Shown in pieces: positions 50,045 to 59,137 of a stretch of DNA of 64,000 nt. Numbering within the stretch: position 1 is the first letter of the stretch; each line of letters starts with the position of its first letter. A model generated the notes under the pieces. That model was not told the DNA's origin, searched no databases, and saw only the letters and a program-made list of their open reading frames with translations. Made by a program: the position numbers and the translations under genes. The DNA is taken from the NCBI GenBank assembly GCA_963762735.1, contig CAVXMG010000029.1, positions 186,001-250,000 of the forward strand, in the 5' to 3' direction. Origin of the DNA: DASXKD01 sp963762735. Lineage in GTDB: Bacteria; Actinomycetota; Actinomycetes; Streptosporangiales; Streptosporangiaceae.

Positions 50045-50797
50045 GTGCGCATCACGGTGATCGGGTGCTCGGGCTCTTTTCCCGGCCCGGACGGCCCGGC
50101 GTCCTGCTACCTGATCGAGGCGGAAGGCTTCCGGCTGCTGCTTGACCTCGGCAGCGGCGCCGTCGGCACGCTGCAGCGGCATGCCAGCCTCGACAGCATC
50201 GACGCGGTCTGCCTGAGCCACCACCACGCCGACCACTGCCTGGACATCTGCCCGTTCTGGGTAGCGCGGACGTACCGCCCCGATGGCCGGCTGCCGCGGA
50301 TTCCGGTATACGGCCCGGAGGGCACCGCGCGGCGGATGGCCCAAGCGTATGGGCTGGACGAGAGTCCAGGTATGGGGGAAGCCTTCGACTTCGTGACCCT
50401 GGCGCCGGGCAAGCGGCAGATCGGCCCGTTCCAGATCACGCTCGCGCACATGAACCACCCGGTGGAGACGTTCGGCTTCCGGGTCGAGCAGGGCGGCCGG
50501 GCTCTGGCCTACTCCGCCGACACCGGGACCTGCCCGGCGCTGGTCGAGCTGGCCAGCCAGGCTGACCTGCTGCTTTGTGAAGCCTCCTTCCTGACCCGGC
50601 CGGATCCCATGCCGGACATGCACCTGACCGCACGACAGGCGGCCGAGCACGCCGCCCGGGCCGGGGCAGGGCGGCTCGTGCTGACCCATCTGGTGCCGTG
50701 GAACGACCAGCAGCGGACCCTGGCGGAAGCGTCCGCCTCGTCCTTTCGCGGGCCAATCTCGCTCGCCGCGCCTGGGCAGGTCATCGAGGTGGACTAG
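50045..50797 (+). CDS. MBL-fold phosphodiesterase, Rv1339-like
   Basis: 250 residues from GTG 50045. Starts V-R-I-T-V-I-G-C-S-G-S-F-P-G, has S-C-Y-L-I-E-A, the metal motif L-S-H-H-H-A-D-H-C-L-D and a late LTHLVPW. The RNase Z/PDE-like class without exosite fits best. The Rv1339 orthologue in mycobacteria has been described as an atypical cAMP phosphodiesterase, and its position downstream of cysM agrees. An RNA nuclease role cannot be excluded. Confidence 0.88.
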   Translation: MRITVIGCSGSFPGPDGPASCYLIEAEGFRLLLDLGSGAVGTLQRHASLDSIDAVCLSHHHADHCLDICPFWVARTYRPDGRLPRIPVYGPEGTARRMAQAYGLDESPGMGEAFDFVTLAPGKRQIGPFQITLAHMNHPVETFGFRVEQGGRALAYSADTGTCPALVELASQADLLLCEASFLTRPDPMPDMHLTARQAAEHAARAGAGRLVLTHLVPWNDQQRTLAEASASSFRGPISLAAPGQVIEVD

Positions 50798-51045
50798 GTC
50801 CAAACCCGGACTTGCTGTCGTAGCACCCCGTCCAGTTGCACAACTTGACCGGATGAACGGCAAGGAAGGATATGCTCCACCTGGGATACGTGCAGCTTGC
50901 GGACACCTTTTCCAGCGGGCGTGCAGGGGGCCCCCACGCCGAGTCCGCTCCGGATCATGTGAGGAACATGTGCCCGTTACGCCGGATGGGCCGCGATCGT
51001 GGTGACTGATATCTCATGCTGGCGGCACGGCCAGGACGAGGTGCC

Positions 51046-51228
51046 ATGAGGGTCAGGGCGGGCCGTACCGTGCTGTGCCGGTGCGGCCACGAGCGCCTGG
51101 CGCACCAGCACTACCGCAAGGGGAGCGAATGCGCTCTGTGCGAGTGCCCGCGCTGGTCACCGCGGGGCCGGTTGCGCTGGCCAGCTCCTGGCTTCATTGG
51201 CCGCCTTTTCCGCAAGCAGAAGCCATAA
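51046..51228 (+). CDS. Small Cys-rich putative zinc-ribbon protein
   Basis: 60 residues from ATG 51046. L-C-R-C-G-H-E-R-L-A-H, then E-C-A-L-C-E-C-P-R-W: two Cys pairs and His residues suit a zinc ribbon. The basic C-terminus may bind nucleic acid. Function unknown. It is preceded by a 250-base gap with no clear promoter and followed by an AT-rich intergenic stretch. Confidence 0.6.
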   Translation: MRVRAGRTVLCRCGHERLAHQHYRKGSECALCECPRWSPRGRLRWPAPGFIGRLFRKQKP

Positions 51229-51553
51229 CTTAGCGGTTATCGCCGATAGCAGCGAGTGACCAGGACGACTCGGTCCATCGCGCCCATCTTGGGCATGATA
51301 CGGACTAATCTCCCAGGCCAATCGACTACTTATCGTGACCGGAAGATCGCTCGCTTGATCTCTTTACCAAACTCTCAGTGTCCAGAAGATAAATCAGTAT
51401 CAGTACTTGTCTGACAGACTGACTAATGTATTACTAAGTCATGGACTTGAACGTCCGCTGAAGCTAAGTCGAGGCGAACTACCTGTCCCGGCCTCCAGCC
51501 CCTGGGCCGCGGCATCCCCGCTTCTTTCGCCTGCAAGTCATGGAGGGGAGACC
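51229..51553. other. AT-richer leader region at the edge of the glycan island
   Basis: 325 bases without a gene, markedly AT-richer than its flanks. Contains the palindrome GTCTG-A-CAGAC (51409-51419) and AT-rich stretches that could be promoters for the glycosyltransferase gene at 51554. The composition break makes it a candidate island boundary. Confidence 0.5.
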
Positions 51554-52441
51554 ATGACAGTACAGGCAGGTGCAAGCGTCCCCTGGCTCCGGGTTTCTGT
51601 GGTCATCCCGGCGCTCAACGAGGCTCGCAACCTACCTCATGTTTTTGCACGGCTGCCGCCGGAAGTCCATGAGGTCATCGTGGTTGATGGCCTCTCCGTG
51701 GACGACACCATTGCGGTGGCCCGGCAGCTACGGCCCGATGTGCGTATCGTCCTGCAGTCCCGCCGGGGCAAGGGAAACGCACTGGCATGCGGGTTCGCGG
51801 CTGCCACCGGGGACGTCATCGCGATGATCGACGCCGACGGCTCTACCGATCCGGCTGAGATCCCGATGTTCGTCCAGGCACTGGTCGACGGTGCCGAGTT
51901 CGCCAAGGGCACGCGGTTTGGCCCCGGCGGCGGCAGCGACGACATCACCCGGCTGCGCGCGCTTGGCAACCGTGTGCTGGTCGGTTTCGTCAACTTGTGC
52001 CACGGCTCGCACTACACCGATTTGTGCTACGGCTACAACGCGTTCTGGCGGCGGCTGGTACCGCTGCTCGGCCTGGACGCCGACTCGCCAGCGCCGCCGA
52101 ATGGCGGGCGCTTGTGGGGCGACGGCTTCGAGGTGGAGACCTTGATCCACCTTCGGGTCGCCGCGGCCGGGCTGGCGGTCGCCGAGGTGCCCAGCTTCGA
52201 GCACTCACGCATCCACGGTGTGAGCAACCTCAATGCGGCCCAAGATGGCCTCCGGGTACTGCGGACCATCATGGCCGAGCTTCGCCACTCCCACCGGATG
52301 CGGCGCGGGCGCGCAGTGGCCACCGCGGAGCCGGTCCCGGACCTGGCCGTGGCTCCGGTCGAGGTCGTGCCGGAGCCGACGTCGCTGGCCGCCGGGCGCG
52401 TCCGGCGACTGGGGCCCGGACCTGGCTACCCGGGCGGTTGA
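51554..52441 (+). CDS. Family 2 glycosyltransferase, dolichyl-phosphate-mannose-synthase-like
   Basis: 295 residues from ATG 51554 with RBS GGAGGGGAG. GT-A fold: VSVVIPALNEARNLP at the N-terminus, V-D-G-L-S-V-D-D, A-M-I-D-A-D-G-S as the DxD-type metal site, and a C-terminal helix region without a strong membrane anchor. It probably loads a sugar onto a polyprenyl-phosphate lipid. First gene of the surface-glycan group, and its stop TGA is followed at once by a GTG that may start the next gene. Confidence 0.92.
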   Translation: MTVQAGASVPWLRVSVVIPALNEARNLPHVFARLPPEVHEVIVVDGLSVDDTIAVARQLRPDVRIVLQSRRGKGNALACGFAAATGDVIAMIDADGSTDPAEIPMFVQALVDGAEFAKGTRFGPGGGSDDITRLRALGNRVLVGFVNLCHGSHYTDLCYGYNAFWRRLVPLLGLDADSPAPPNGGRLWGDGFEVETLIHLRVAAAGLAVAEVPSFEHSRIHGVSNLNAAQDGLRVLRTIMAELRHSHRMRRGRAVATAEPVPDLAVAPVEVVPEPTSLAAGRVRRLGPGPGYPGG

Positions 52442-54158
52442 GTGAGCCCAGTTGATGGCCTCGGCGAGGTGCGTGCCGAGCTTGTTGACGTTGCCGGAGG
52501 CAAGCCGCACACGTTTGCGCCCGTGGCCGCCGGTGCGCCGGCCGGGCATGTTCCCCCGGCCGCGGGTACCCCCAACGGGGAGGATCGAAGAGCCACAGGC
52601 GTACTCGCGGGGCATGGCGCGGCCGCGGGTGCGCCTGCTGATCTTGTCCCGGCGGGCAGGGGCGCGCCGGGCGGCCTCATGCCCGCGGGCGGCGGGGGCC
52701 AGCGCGCGCTGGCCGCCTCGCCAAGGCGGGCGCCGGACGAGGACCTGCCGGCGGCGGGAGCCGCCGTGCTCGACCGCACCGAGATCCTTATCCGGCCCGG
52801 CCATTTCTGTGGTCGTCTGCGCGTTCACCGAGGACCGCTGGGAGGACATCTGCCGGGTACTTGGCTCGCTGCGCGCGCAGACCGAGGCACCGGGCGAGGT
52901 CATCCTCGTGATCGACCACTGCCCGCCCCTGCTGCGGCGGGCGCGCCTGGCCTTCCCTGAAGTGACCATCGTGCCCAACCACTTCCAGAAGGGCCTGGCG
53001 GGCGGGCGCAACACCGGCGTGGCCCACGCCTGGGGCGATGTGGTGGCGTTCATCGACGACGATGCCTTCGCCGACCCGGATTGGCTCGGCCGCCTCGCCG
53101 ACCACTACATGGATCCCACCGTGGCGGGTGTGGGCGGCCTGGTGGAGCCCGCCTGGGAGCACGGGCGGCCCGCGTGGTTCCCGCCCGAGCTTGACTGGGT
53201 GGTGGGCTGCAGCTACCTGGGCATGCGCTCGGACCTGGGGCCGGTCCGGAACTTCATCGGCGCCAATATGTCATTCCGCCGGGAGATTCTCGCGGAGATG
53301 GGCGGGTTCTCCATCGAGTTGGGCCGGGTCGATTCGAACCCGTTCGGCTGCGAGGAAACCGAACTGTGCCTGCGGGTCAGCCAGCGCTATCCGGACGCCA
53401 TTCTTCTGTACGAACCGGGTGCGGCGGTCAGCCACCGGGTCCGCAGGCAACGCGCCCGCTGGCGCTATCTGCGCTCGCGGTGTTATGCCGAGGGCAGGTC
53501 AAAGGCCACGGTGGCAAGCCTGGCCGGGGCCGAATCGGCGCTCGCGTCCGAGCGTTCCTACGTCCGGTCCACGATCCCCCGTGGGGTCTGCCGCTCGCTG
53601 TGGAAGGCAGTCCGGGGCCGGCCGTCCGGGCTACTGTCCGCGTTCGCCCTCGTGATGGCCGTCCTGACGACGGGCTTCGGCTACTTCGTCGGGCGCCGGT
53701 CCGGCAAGAACGCCGTTGAAGTGGTCCTGGCGGAGGACACCGAGAGCGAGGTGCTGGACGCCGAGGCCTGGGTCCTGGGGAGCGAGCGCACGGCACCGGA
53801 CGAACAGATCTGGGTGATGGACCCAGACTCCTGGGTACCGGCCGTCGATGACTGGGCACCCGATGGCGGCCCCCCGGCGGTGAACGGCGACCGCGGGACG
53901 CTGACCGCCGAGCCCGGGCCCGGGACTCCCCAGCCTCCAGTTGCAGAGCCTCTAGTTGCAGAGCCTCCAGTGACGGGGCCTGCAGTGGCGGGGCCTGCAG
54001 TGGCGGGGCCTCCGGTCGCTGAGCCTCCGGGAATCGCGCCGTCCCGGCCTGCGACCACGCAGTTCCGGCTTGCCCCGCCGCAGACCGCTCCTCCGAAGAT
54101 GGCCCCGCCCGAGGTGGTCGCACTCGAGGTGGTCGCGCCTCGAGGTGGTCGCGCCTGA
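52442..54158 (+). CDS. Family 2 glycosyltransferase with repeat-rich C-terminus, N-terminal frameshift
   Basis: Core GT-A domain from about 52795: A-I-S-V-V-V-C-A-F-T-E-D-R-W, then FQKGLAGGRNTGVAHA, V-A-F-I-D-D-D-A-F (metal site), ANMSFRREIL and C-E-E-T-E-L-C-L. A membrane segment near 53640-53690 follows, then an acidic, Pro/Val/Ala-rich tail. In this frame the 5' part reads as Arg/Pro noise. The frame starting at GTG 52442, directly after the previous stop, reads well up to V-L-D-R-T-E-I-L-I-R-P and meets the core at about 52795, so a one-base indel there is likely. The 3' end runs into the EVVAP repeat and stops after an extra C at 54141. Confidence 0.82.
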
Positions 54159-54545
54159 GGTGGTCGCGCCTGAGGTGGTCGCGCCTGAGGTGGTCGCGCC
54201 TGAGGTGGTCGCGCCTGACGCGGCTCGCGCCGAGGTGGTCGCGCCTGAGGTGGTCGCGCCTGAGGTGGTCGCGCCTGAGGTGGTCGCGCCTGACGCGGTC
54301 ACATTGGCGACCGCTCCACCGGTGGCCCCGCCCGAGGTAGTCGCACCGGACACGGCGGCCGCGCCTGAGGTGGTCGCGCCTGAGGCGGTCACATTGGCGA
54401 CCGCTCCACCGGTGGCCCCGCCCGAGGTAGTCGCACCGGACACGGCGGTCGCACCTGAGGTGGTCGCGCCTGAGGCGGTCACATTGGCGACCGCTCCACC
54501 GGTGGCCCCGCCCGAGGTAGTCGCACCGGAAGCGGCCGCACCGGA
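54113..54545 (+). repeat. EVVAP-coding repeats: 15-bp units and three 90-bp units
   Basis: GAGGTGGTCGCGCCT (Glu-Val-Val-Ala-Pro) is repeated about ten times from 54126 to 54290. From 54292 a 90-bp unit occurs three times (ACATTGGCGACCGC at 54301, 54391 and 54481). A single extra C at 54141 shifts the frame between the glycosyltransferase gene and the following membrane-protein frame. Confidence 0.9.
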
Positions 54546-56889
54546 CACAGTGGCCGCCCCGGTTACGGCGACGCAGTTCGCGGGCGAGCGCGCCGCGCTG
54601 GAGGTCCCCTGGTGGTATGAGCCGCCGGCCGAGACCCCGCGGACCCGCCGCCCCGGGATCGGTGCCGCGGTCCGGGCCAGCGGCCGGGTAGCCGGACTGC
54701 TCTTCCCGTGGGCGTGCCTCGCGGCCGTCGCCGGGCTATGGGTCTTCGGGCTCAGCCGAGTGCAGGTCGGCGTGGTGCCCACGGCTGGCTTCGGGCTGGT
54801 GTCGGCCCTGCCCGCCGCCTTCTGGGCCGCGGCCGCGCTGCTCATGGTGAGCTTCTGCTGGACGGTGGTGCGCTGGCCAGGCCGGTGGCCGGTGCTCGGG
54901 GCGCACCTGCTCACCCTGGTCGTGATCCTGCACGCCACGCCCGCCATCGTGTACGGGACGCTGCGCTACTCCTGGGCCTGGAAGCACGTCGGCGTGGTGG
55001 ACTACATCATCCACCACGGGATCGACTTCAACCTCGGTGGCGTGCTGGGCATTTACCAGGGCTGGCCCGGATTCTTCGCGCTCAACGCCTTCCTCACCAA
55101 CGGTGGCGGCCTGCAGTCGGCGCTCAGCTACGCACCCTGGGCACTGGTCGCCAACGACCTGCTGTGGCTCGGCCCGGTCCTGCTCATCGCCCGCGCCTTC
55201 ACCGCGGACTGGCGGATGATCTGGATCACGGCGTGGGTGTTCGAGCTGGGCAACTGGGTCGGCCAGGACTACTTCTCCCCGCAGGCCTTCGCCTACTTCC
55301 TGTTCCTGACGGTGATCGCCGTCTGTCTCCGCTGGCTTGGCGATGACCGCCCGCGCCCGCGCTGGCTGAGAGCCGCGCTGGCGCGTGCGGGTAACTGGCT
55401 CGCGGGTACGCGCCGCGCTGGCTCGCGCGCAAGCTGCCGGCGGGCCGGCCTGTCCGCAGGCCAGGCCCCGCCAGGCCCCGCAGGCGGCCGCGCACTGCCG
55501 CGCTGGCTGGGCGGGCACATGCTGCCGCGCCGGGCCCGCGAGCAGGTGCGGTGGGAGCAGGCGGCCGAGGGCTCGCTGTGGTACCGGGCGGCGAGGCACG
55601 CGCGGCCGGACCGGCCGGAAACCGCGGTTCCCGCCGAGGGGGCGGGCGTATCGCGGTCGACCCGCCTGGTGCTGGTGGCTGTCCTGGTGCCGCTCATGCT
55701 GGCGATCGCCTCCAGCCATCAGCTCACCCCCATCATGCTGGTCGTCGCGCTCGCCCTGCTCGCCGTGTTCCGGCATCTGCGGCCGCGGGTGCTGCTGCCG
55801 CTGGTGGCCACCGTGATCGCGGTCGGCTGGATCTTCTACGGCGGGCTGCCCTGGCTCCAGTCGAACAACAGCCAGGTGTTCAGCGGGTTCGGCGCGCTGT
55901 GGGCCAACAGTTCCGCGCACATCGTCGGCGGCGGGCAGGTGACGCCCGACCAGGTCATCGTGGAGTGGGGCGCCCGGCTGCTCAGCGCGGCCATTGGCCT
56001 GATGGCGATGGCCGGCTTCCTGCGCTTCCGGCGGCACCGTGACAAGGCGGCCCGCCGCTCCTGGAACCGGGTCGCACTGCTGGGCGTGGCGGCCATTCCG
56101 ATGGTGGCCGGCAACAGCTACGGCGGCGAGATCATCTTCCGGGCCTTCCTGTTCGCCCTGCCATTCATGGCGGTCGCCGCCGCCGCCCTGTTCTTCCCGC
56201 GACCGTGGTCGCCGCGGCGTTACCTGGCCGGCACGGCCCTCGCCGTCACCACCGTGCTGCTGGCGGGCGGGTTCTTCCTGAGCAACTACGGCACCGACGC
56301 GATGAACTACTTCACCCCCCAGGAGGTGACCGCCGCCCAGTGGCTGTACCGGACCGCGCCTGCCGGTGCCCAGGTGATCGCGGTCAACAGCAACTTCCCG
56401 TGGGCCTTCGTCCACTACAACCGGTACAGCTACACGTTCCTCGACGGCTCGGGGTACAGCAACGACACGCTGCGCGACCCGGTGCAGGAGATCGGCTTCC
56501 TGATGAGCCCGCCGTACCCGAAGGTCTCCTACCTGGTGTTCACCCGGAGCCAGGCCGCGCAGGAAGCGATCAGCGGGCCGTGGTCGCCGAACGACTTCCA
56601 GCGGGTCTACAACGCACTGATGGAATCCAGCGCATTCAGGACCGTGTACCTCGCCAACGGAGTGACGATCCTGCGCCTGACCCACGGCCAGGGCGCCAGG
56701 CACCCGGCCTCCCTGGGCGCGCACCCGGCGCCGGCCCTGCACCACCCCGTGCTGCGCCACCGCCGGACGGTGGTGCACGGGCACAAGGCCCACCCGCCGC
56801 GGAACCGGGCCCTGATCCGCGCGCTCCGGGCGCGATACCACGCCCGCCACCACCCGCCGACGATCGGCGGACGGCCGGTGGCGCCGTGA
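54145..56889 (+). CDS. Large multi-pass membrane protein with EVVAP-repeat N-terminus
   Basis: About 914 residues if started at GTG 54145; the true start is uncertain because every repeat unit offers a GAGG and a GTG. Residues 1-150 are repeat linker. About 12 membrane segments follow from 54690 to 56290, with a soluble loop of about 100 residues in the middle (W-E-Q-A-A-E-G-S-L-W-Y), and a last extracytoplasmic domain (F-T-P-Q-E-V-T-A-A-Q-W-L, NSNFPWAFVHYNRYS). It resembles polytopic GT-C-type glycosyltransferases in outline, but no catalytic Asp motif was fixed. If the extra C at 54141 is removed it is one polypeptide with the preceding glycosyltransferase. Confidence 0.75.
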   Translation: MVAPEVVAPEVVAPEVVAPEVVAPDAARAEVVAPEVVAPEVVAPEVVAPDAVTLATAPPVAPPEVVAPDTAAAPEVVAPEAVTLATAPPVAPPEVVAPDTAVAPEVVAPEAVTLATAPPVAPPEVVAPEAAAPDTVAAPVTATQFAGERAALEVPWWYEPPAETPRTRRPGIGAAVRASGRVAGLLFPWACLAAVAGLWVFGLSRVQVGVVPTAGFGLVSALPAAFWAAAALLMVSFCWTVVRWPGRWPVLGAHLLTLVVILHATPAIVYGTLRYSWAWKHVGVVDYIIHHGIDFNLGGVLGIYQGWPGFFALNAFLTNGGGLQSALSYAPWALVANDLLWLGPVLLIARAFTADWRMIWITAWVFELGNWVGQDYFSPQAFAYFLFLTVIAVCLRWLGDDRPRPRWLRAALARAGNWLAGTRRAGSRASCRRAGLSAGQAPPGPAGGRALPRWLGGHMLPRRAREQVRWEQAAEGSLWYRAARHARPDRPETAVPAEGAGVSRSTRLVLVAVLVPLMLAIASSHQLTPIMLVVALALLAVFRHLRPRVLLPLVATVIAVGWIFYGGLPWLQSNNSQVFSGFGALWANSSAHIVGGGQVTPDQVIVEWGARLLSAAIGLMAMAGFLRFRRHRDKAARRSWNRVALLGVAAIPMVAGNSYGGEIIFRAFLFALPFMAVAAAALFFPRPWSPRRYLAGTALAVTTVLLAGGFFLSNYGTDAMNYFTPQEVTAAQWLYRTAPAGAQVIAVNSNFPWAFVHYNRYSYTFLDGSGYSNDTLRDPVQEIGFLMSPPYPKVSYLVFTRSQAAQEAISGPWSPNDFQRVYNALMESSAFRTVYLANGVTILRLTHGQGARHPASLGAHPAPALHHPVLRHRRTVVHGHKAHPPRNRALIRALRARYHARHHPPTIGGRPVAP

Positions 56890-57243
56890 TGATCGGAGCG
56901 CGAATGCGATCGGCAGGCCCGCGGCGCTGGAGCATCGCCCTGCTGCTGGCGGTCTCGGGGTGGCTGGTGCTCGGCCTCATACGTGGTGACCGGGCAGCCA
57001 GCCCTCCGGGCTCCCGCGGTCTTCGCCTTTGTCTTCATCTGCCCCGGCCTGGCGATCGTCCGGCTGCTGCCGCTGCGCGATCCCCTGGAACGGGCGGTGC
57101 TGGCGGTGGCACTGGGCCTGAGCCTTGCCGCGCTGGCCGCCGAGGGCATGGCGATCAGCCACATCCTGCAGCCCGCAATGGTGCTCGTTGCCCTGGCTTC
57201 GCTGTGCACCGCCGCCGCGGTGGCCGAAGTGGTCAGGGGCTGA
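56889..57243 (+). CDS. Small membrane protein, frameshifted
   Basis: About 117 residues when two frames are joined near 56980. The first frame (ATG 56889, overlapping the previous stop as TGATG) has SIALLLAVSGWLVLGLI. The second continues with AVFAFVFICPGLAIVRLLP, L-E-R-A-V-L-A-V-A-L-G-L-S-L and a last hydrophobic stretch. Three to four membrane segments. No family recognised; the I-C-P-G-L-A-I-V-R segment occurs in polysaccharide-cluster proteins only by impression. It lies between the large membrane protein and the deacetylase fusion. Confidence 0.6.
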
Positions 57244-57249
57244 GCGCAC

Positions 57250-59130
57250 ATGCCAGACAAGAACAGCGCGAGGCCACCGGAACAGATGCGACAGCCCGTC
57301 CCGATCCTGCTGTACCACGCGATCGCCGCCGACCCACCGGACTGGATCGCCGAGTTCGCGGTCACCCCGGCGGCCTTCGGTGCTCACCTCGACGCCGTGG
57401 TCGCCAGCGGCCGGCAGCCGCTCACGGTCTCCCAGTACACCGACGGGCTGAACGGCAAGGTCCCGCTGCCGCCGCGCCCGGTGCTGATCACCGTGGATGA
57501 CGGCTTCGCCGACTTCGCCGACAACGCGCTGCCGGCCCTGACCGAACGCAAGCTTCCAAGCACCCTGTACGTCACCACGGGCGCGTGCGCGGGCCGGCCA
57601 CGGGAGACGGTGCTGCCGGACGCCACCATGCTGCGCTACGCCGACCTGCCCGGCCTGGAAGCCGCGGGGGTGGAGATAGGTGCCCATTCCCACACCCACC
57701 GTCAGCTTGACCTGCTCCCGGGGCGCGAGGTGACGGCGGAGCTGTCCGCCAGTCGTGACCTGCTGGCGCAGACGGTGGGGCACCGCATCCGTAGTTTCGC
57801 CTATCCGCACGGCTACTGGCGGTCGCGGGTGCGGCGGCTCGTGGGCGATGCTGGTTTCGACTCCGCATGTGCCGTGGGTAACGCCTGGAGTTCGGCCGCC
57901 GATCACCGGCTGGCGATGTCGCGCCTTATGGTCCGGGCCGATCACGACATCGCTACCGTGGCGGGGTGGCTGGACGGGCCCGGCGCCCATGTCCTGCCCG
58001 GCAGGCAGCGGGTACTGGCCTTCGGCTGGCGCCAGTACCGGCGGGCCAGGCAACTGCGGGGGAACGGCGGGGTGGCAGGCATGAGTACCGGCGCGGGCAG
58101 GCACCACCGCGCGACAGCGCGGCCGCGGGGCCGGCGGGTCCGGAACTACGCGATCGCGATCGTCATCGTCGCGGCCATGGCCGCGGCCGGAGCGGGCCTG
58201 CTCGGCGGCCGGGCCAGCGCGGATCACTGCACCGTCTCCGCCACCCTGGTGCCGAGCTGCGGCGCCTGGTGGGGGATGTACCTGCCGGTCGACGATGACG
58301 GCCAGCTACCCCACGCGGTGCAGGCGGAGGAGCAGTACCTCGGGCGCCCGGTCGATATCGTCGAGCGCTACCACGACATGTCCATCTCCGACAACGGCGT
58401 CTTCCCCGACCGGGCCGAGGAGCAGGTCGCCGGGGACCGCTACATTCTGTTCTCCTGGGCCGCGGACGTCTGGTCCAAGCACATTCTTTACAAGTGGAGC
58501 ACGATCGCCTCCGGCGCCCTGGACCGCTCCGTGATCGATCCGGAGGCGCAACGGATCGCGGCCTTCCATCACACCGTGTTCCTGACGTTCTCCGGCGAGC
58601 CCGACGGCGACGTCCCGCAGCAAGGCACGCCGGCCCAGTTCGTCGCCGCCTGGCGGCACATTCACGACGTGTTCGCCAAGCTCGGCGTGCACAACGTGAT
58701 CTGGGTCTGGAACACCGAGGGCTACCTGCCGCACGAGCGGACGATCGCGGCGTTGTACCCAGGCAACGCTTACGTGGACTGGATCGGCTACGACCCGTAC
58801 AACTACTACACCTGCCACCAGGCCCGCTGGCAGAGCTTCGCCCAGACGGTGCAGCCCTTCTACCAGTGGGTGACCACGCAGCCCTTCGGTGACAAGCCGA
58901 TCATGCTCTCGGAGTACGGCAGCGCCGCCGACCCGCAGCAACCGAACAGGGAAGCCGCCTGGTACCAGAGCATCGTGCCGGTCATCCGCCAGATGCCGCG
59001 GCTCAAGGCACTGATCCAGTGGAACGCCTCGATACCCGGATGCCATCTGGGCGTGCCGAGGAACTCCCCGCAGGCCCGCGCCTACCGGCAGACGGGCCTG
59101 TCCCCCTACCTCCTCAAGGAAACCCCCTGA
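57250..59130 (+). CDS. Polysaccharide deacetylase (CE4) fused to a glycosyl-hydrolase (GH26-like) domain
   Basis: 626 residues. Residues 18-270 are a NodB/CE4 deacetylase: I-L-L-Y-H-A-I, T-V-D-D-G-F-A-D (metal Asp pair) and G-A-H-S-H-T-H (metal His pair), S-F-A-Y-P-H-G. A membrane segment lies at about 292-313. Residues 330-620 look like a clan-A glycosidase of GH26 type, with V-W-N-T-E-G as acid/base and L-S-E-Y-G-S as nucleophile. An internal ATG at 58081 begins a basic-plus-hydrophobic, signal-like segment, so these were probably two genes whose stop was lost. As drawn, the CE4 part would stay cytoplasmic, which is odd for a deacetylase. Confidence 0.85.
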   Translation: MPDKNSARPPEQMRQPVPILLYHAIAADPPDWIAEFAVTPAAFGAHLDAVVASGRQPLTVSQYTDGLNGKVPLPPRPVLITVDDGFADFADNALPALTERKLPSTLYVTTGACAGRPRETVLPDATMLRYADLPGLEAAGVEIGAHSHTHRQLDLLPGREVTAELSASRDLLAQTVGHRIRSFAYPHGYWRSRVRRLVGDAGFDSACAVGNAWSSAADHRLAMSRLMVRADHDIATVAGWLDGPGAHVLPGRQRVLAFGWRQYRRARQLRGNGGVAGMSTGAGRHHRATARPRGRRVRNYAIAIVIVAAMAAAGAGLLGGRASADHCTVSATLVPSCGAWWGMYLPVDDDGQLPHAVQAEEQYLGRPVDIVERYHDMSISDNGVFPDRAEEQVAGDRYILFSWAADVWSKHILYKWSTIASGALDRSVIDPEAQRIAAFHHTVFLTFSGEPDGDVPQQGTPAQFVAAWRHIHDVFAKLGVHNVIWVWNTEGYLPHERTIAALYPGNAYVDWIGYDPYNYYTCHQARWQSFAQTVQPFYQWVTTQPFGDKPIMLSEYGSAADPQQPNREAAWYQSIVPVIRQMPRLKALIQWNASIPGCHLGVPRNSPQARAYRQTGLSPYLLKETP

Positions 59131-59137
59131 CCAGTCG

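Noticed and set aside
52452..52790. N-terminal 110 residues of the second glycosyltransferase in its own frame
   Set aside because: Arg/Pro-rich and unlike any domain; the alternative frame from GTG 52442 is more protein-like and meets the core at a one-base shift.
54070..54144. ATG 54070 as start of the large membrane protein
   Set aside because: The first 25 residues are an Arg/Trp-rich out-of-frame reading of the glycosyltransferase end.
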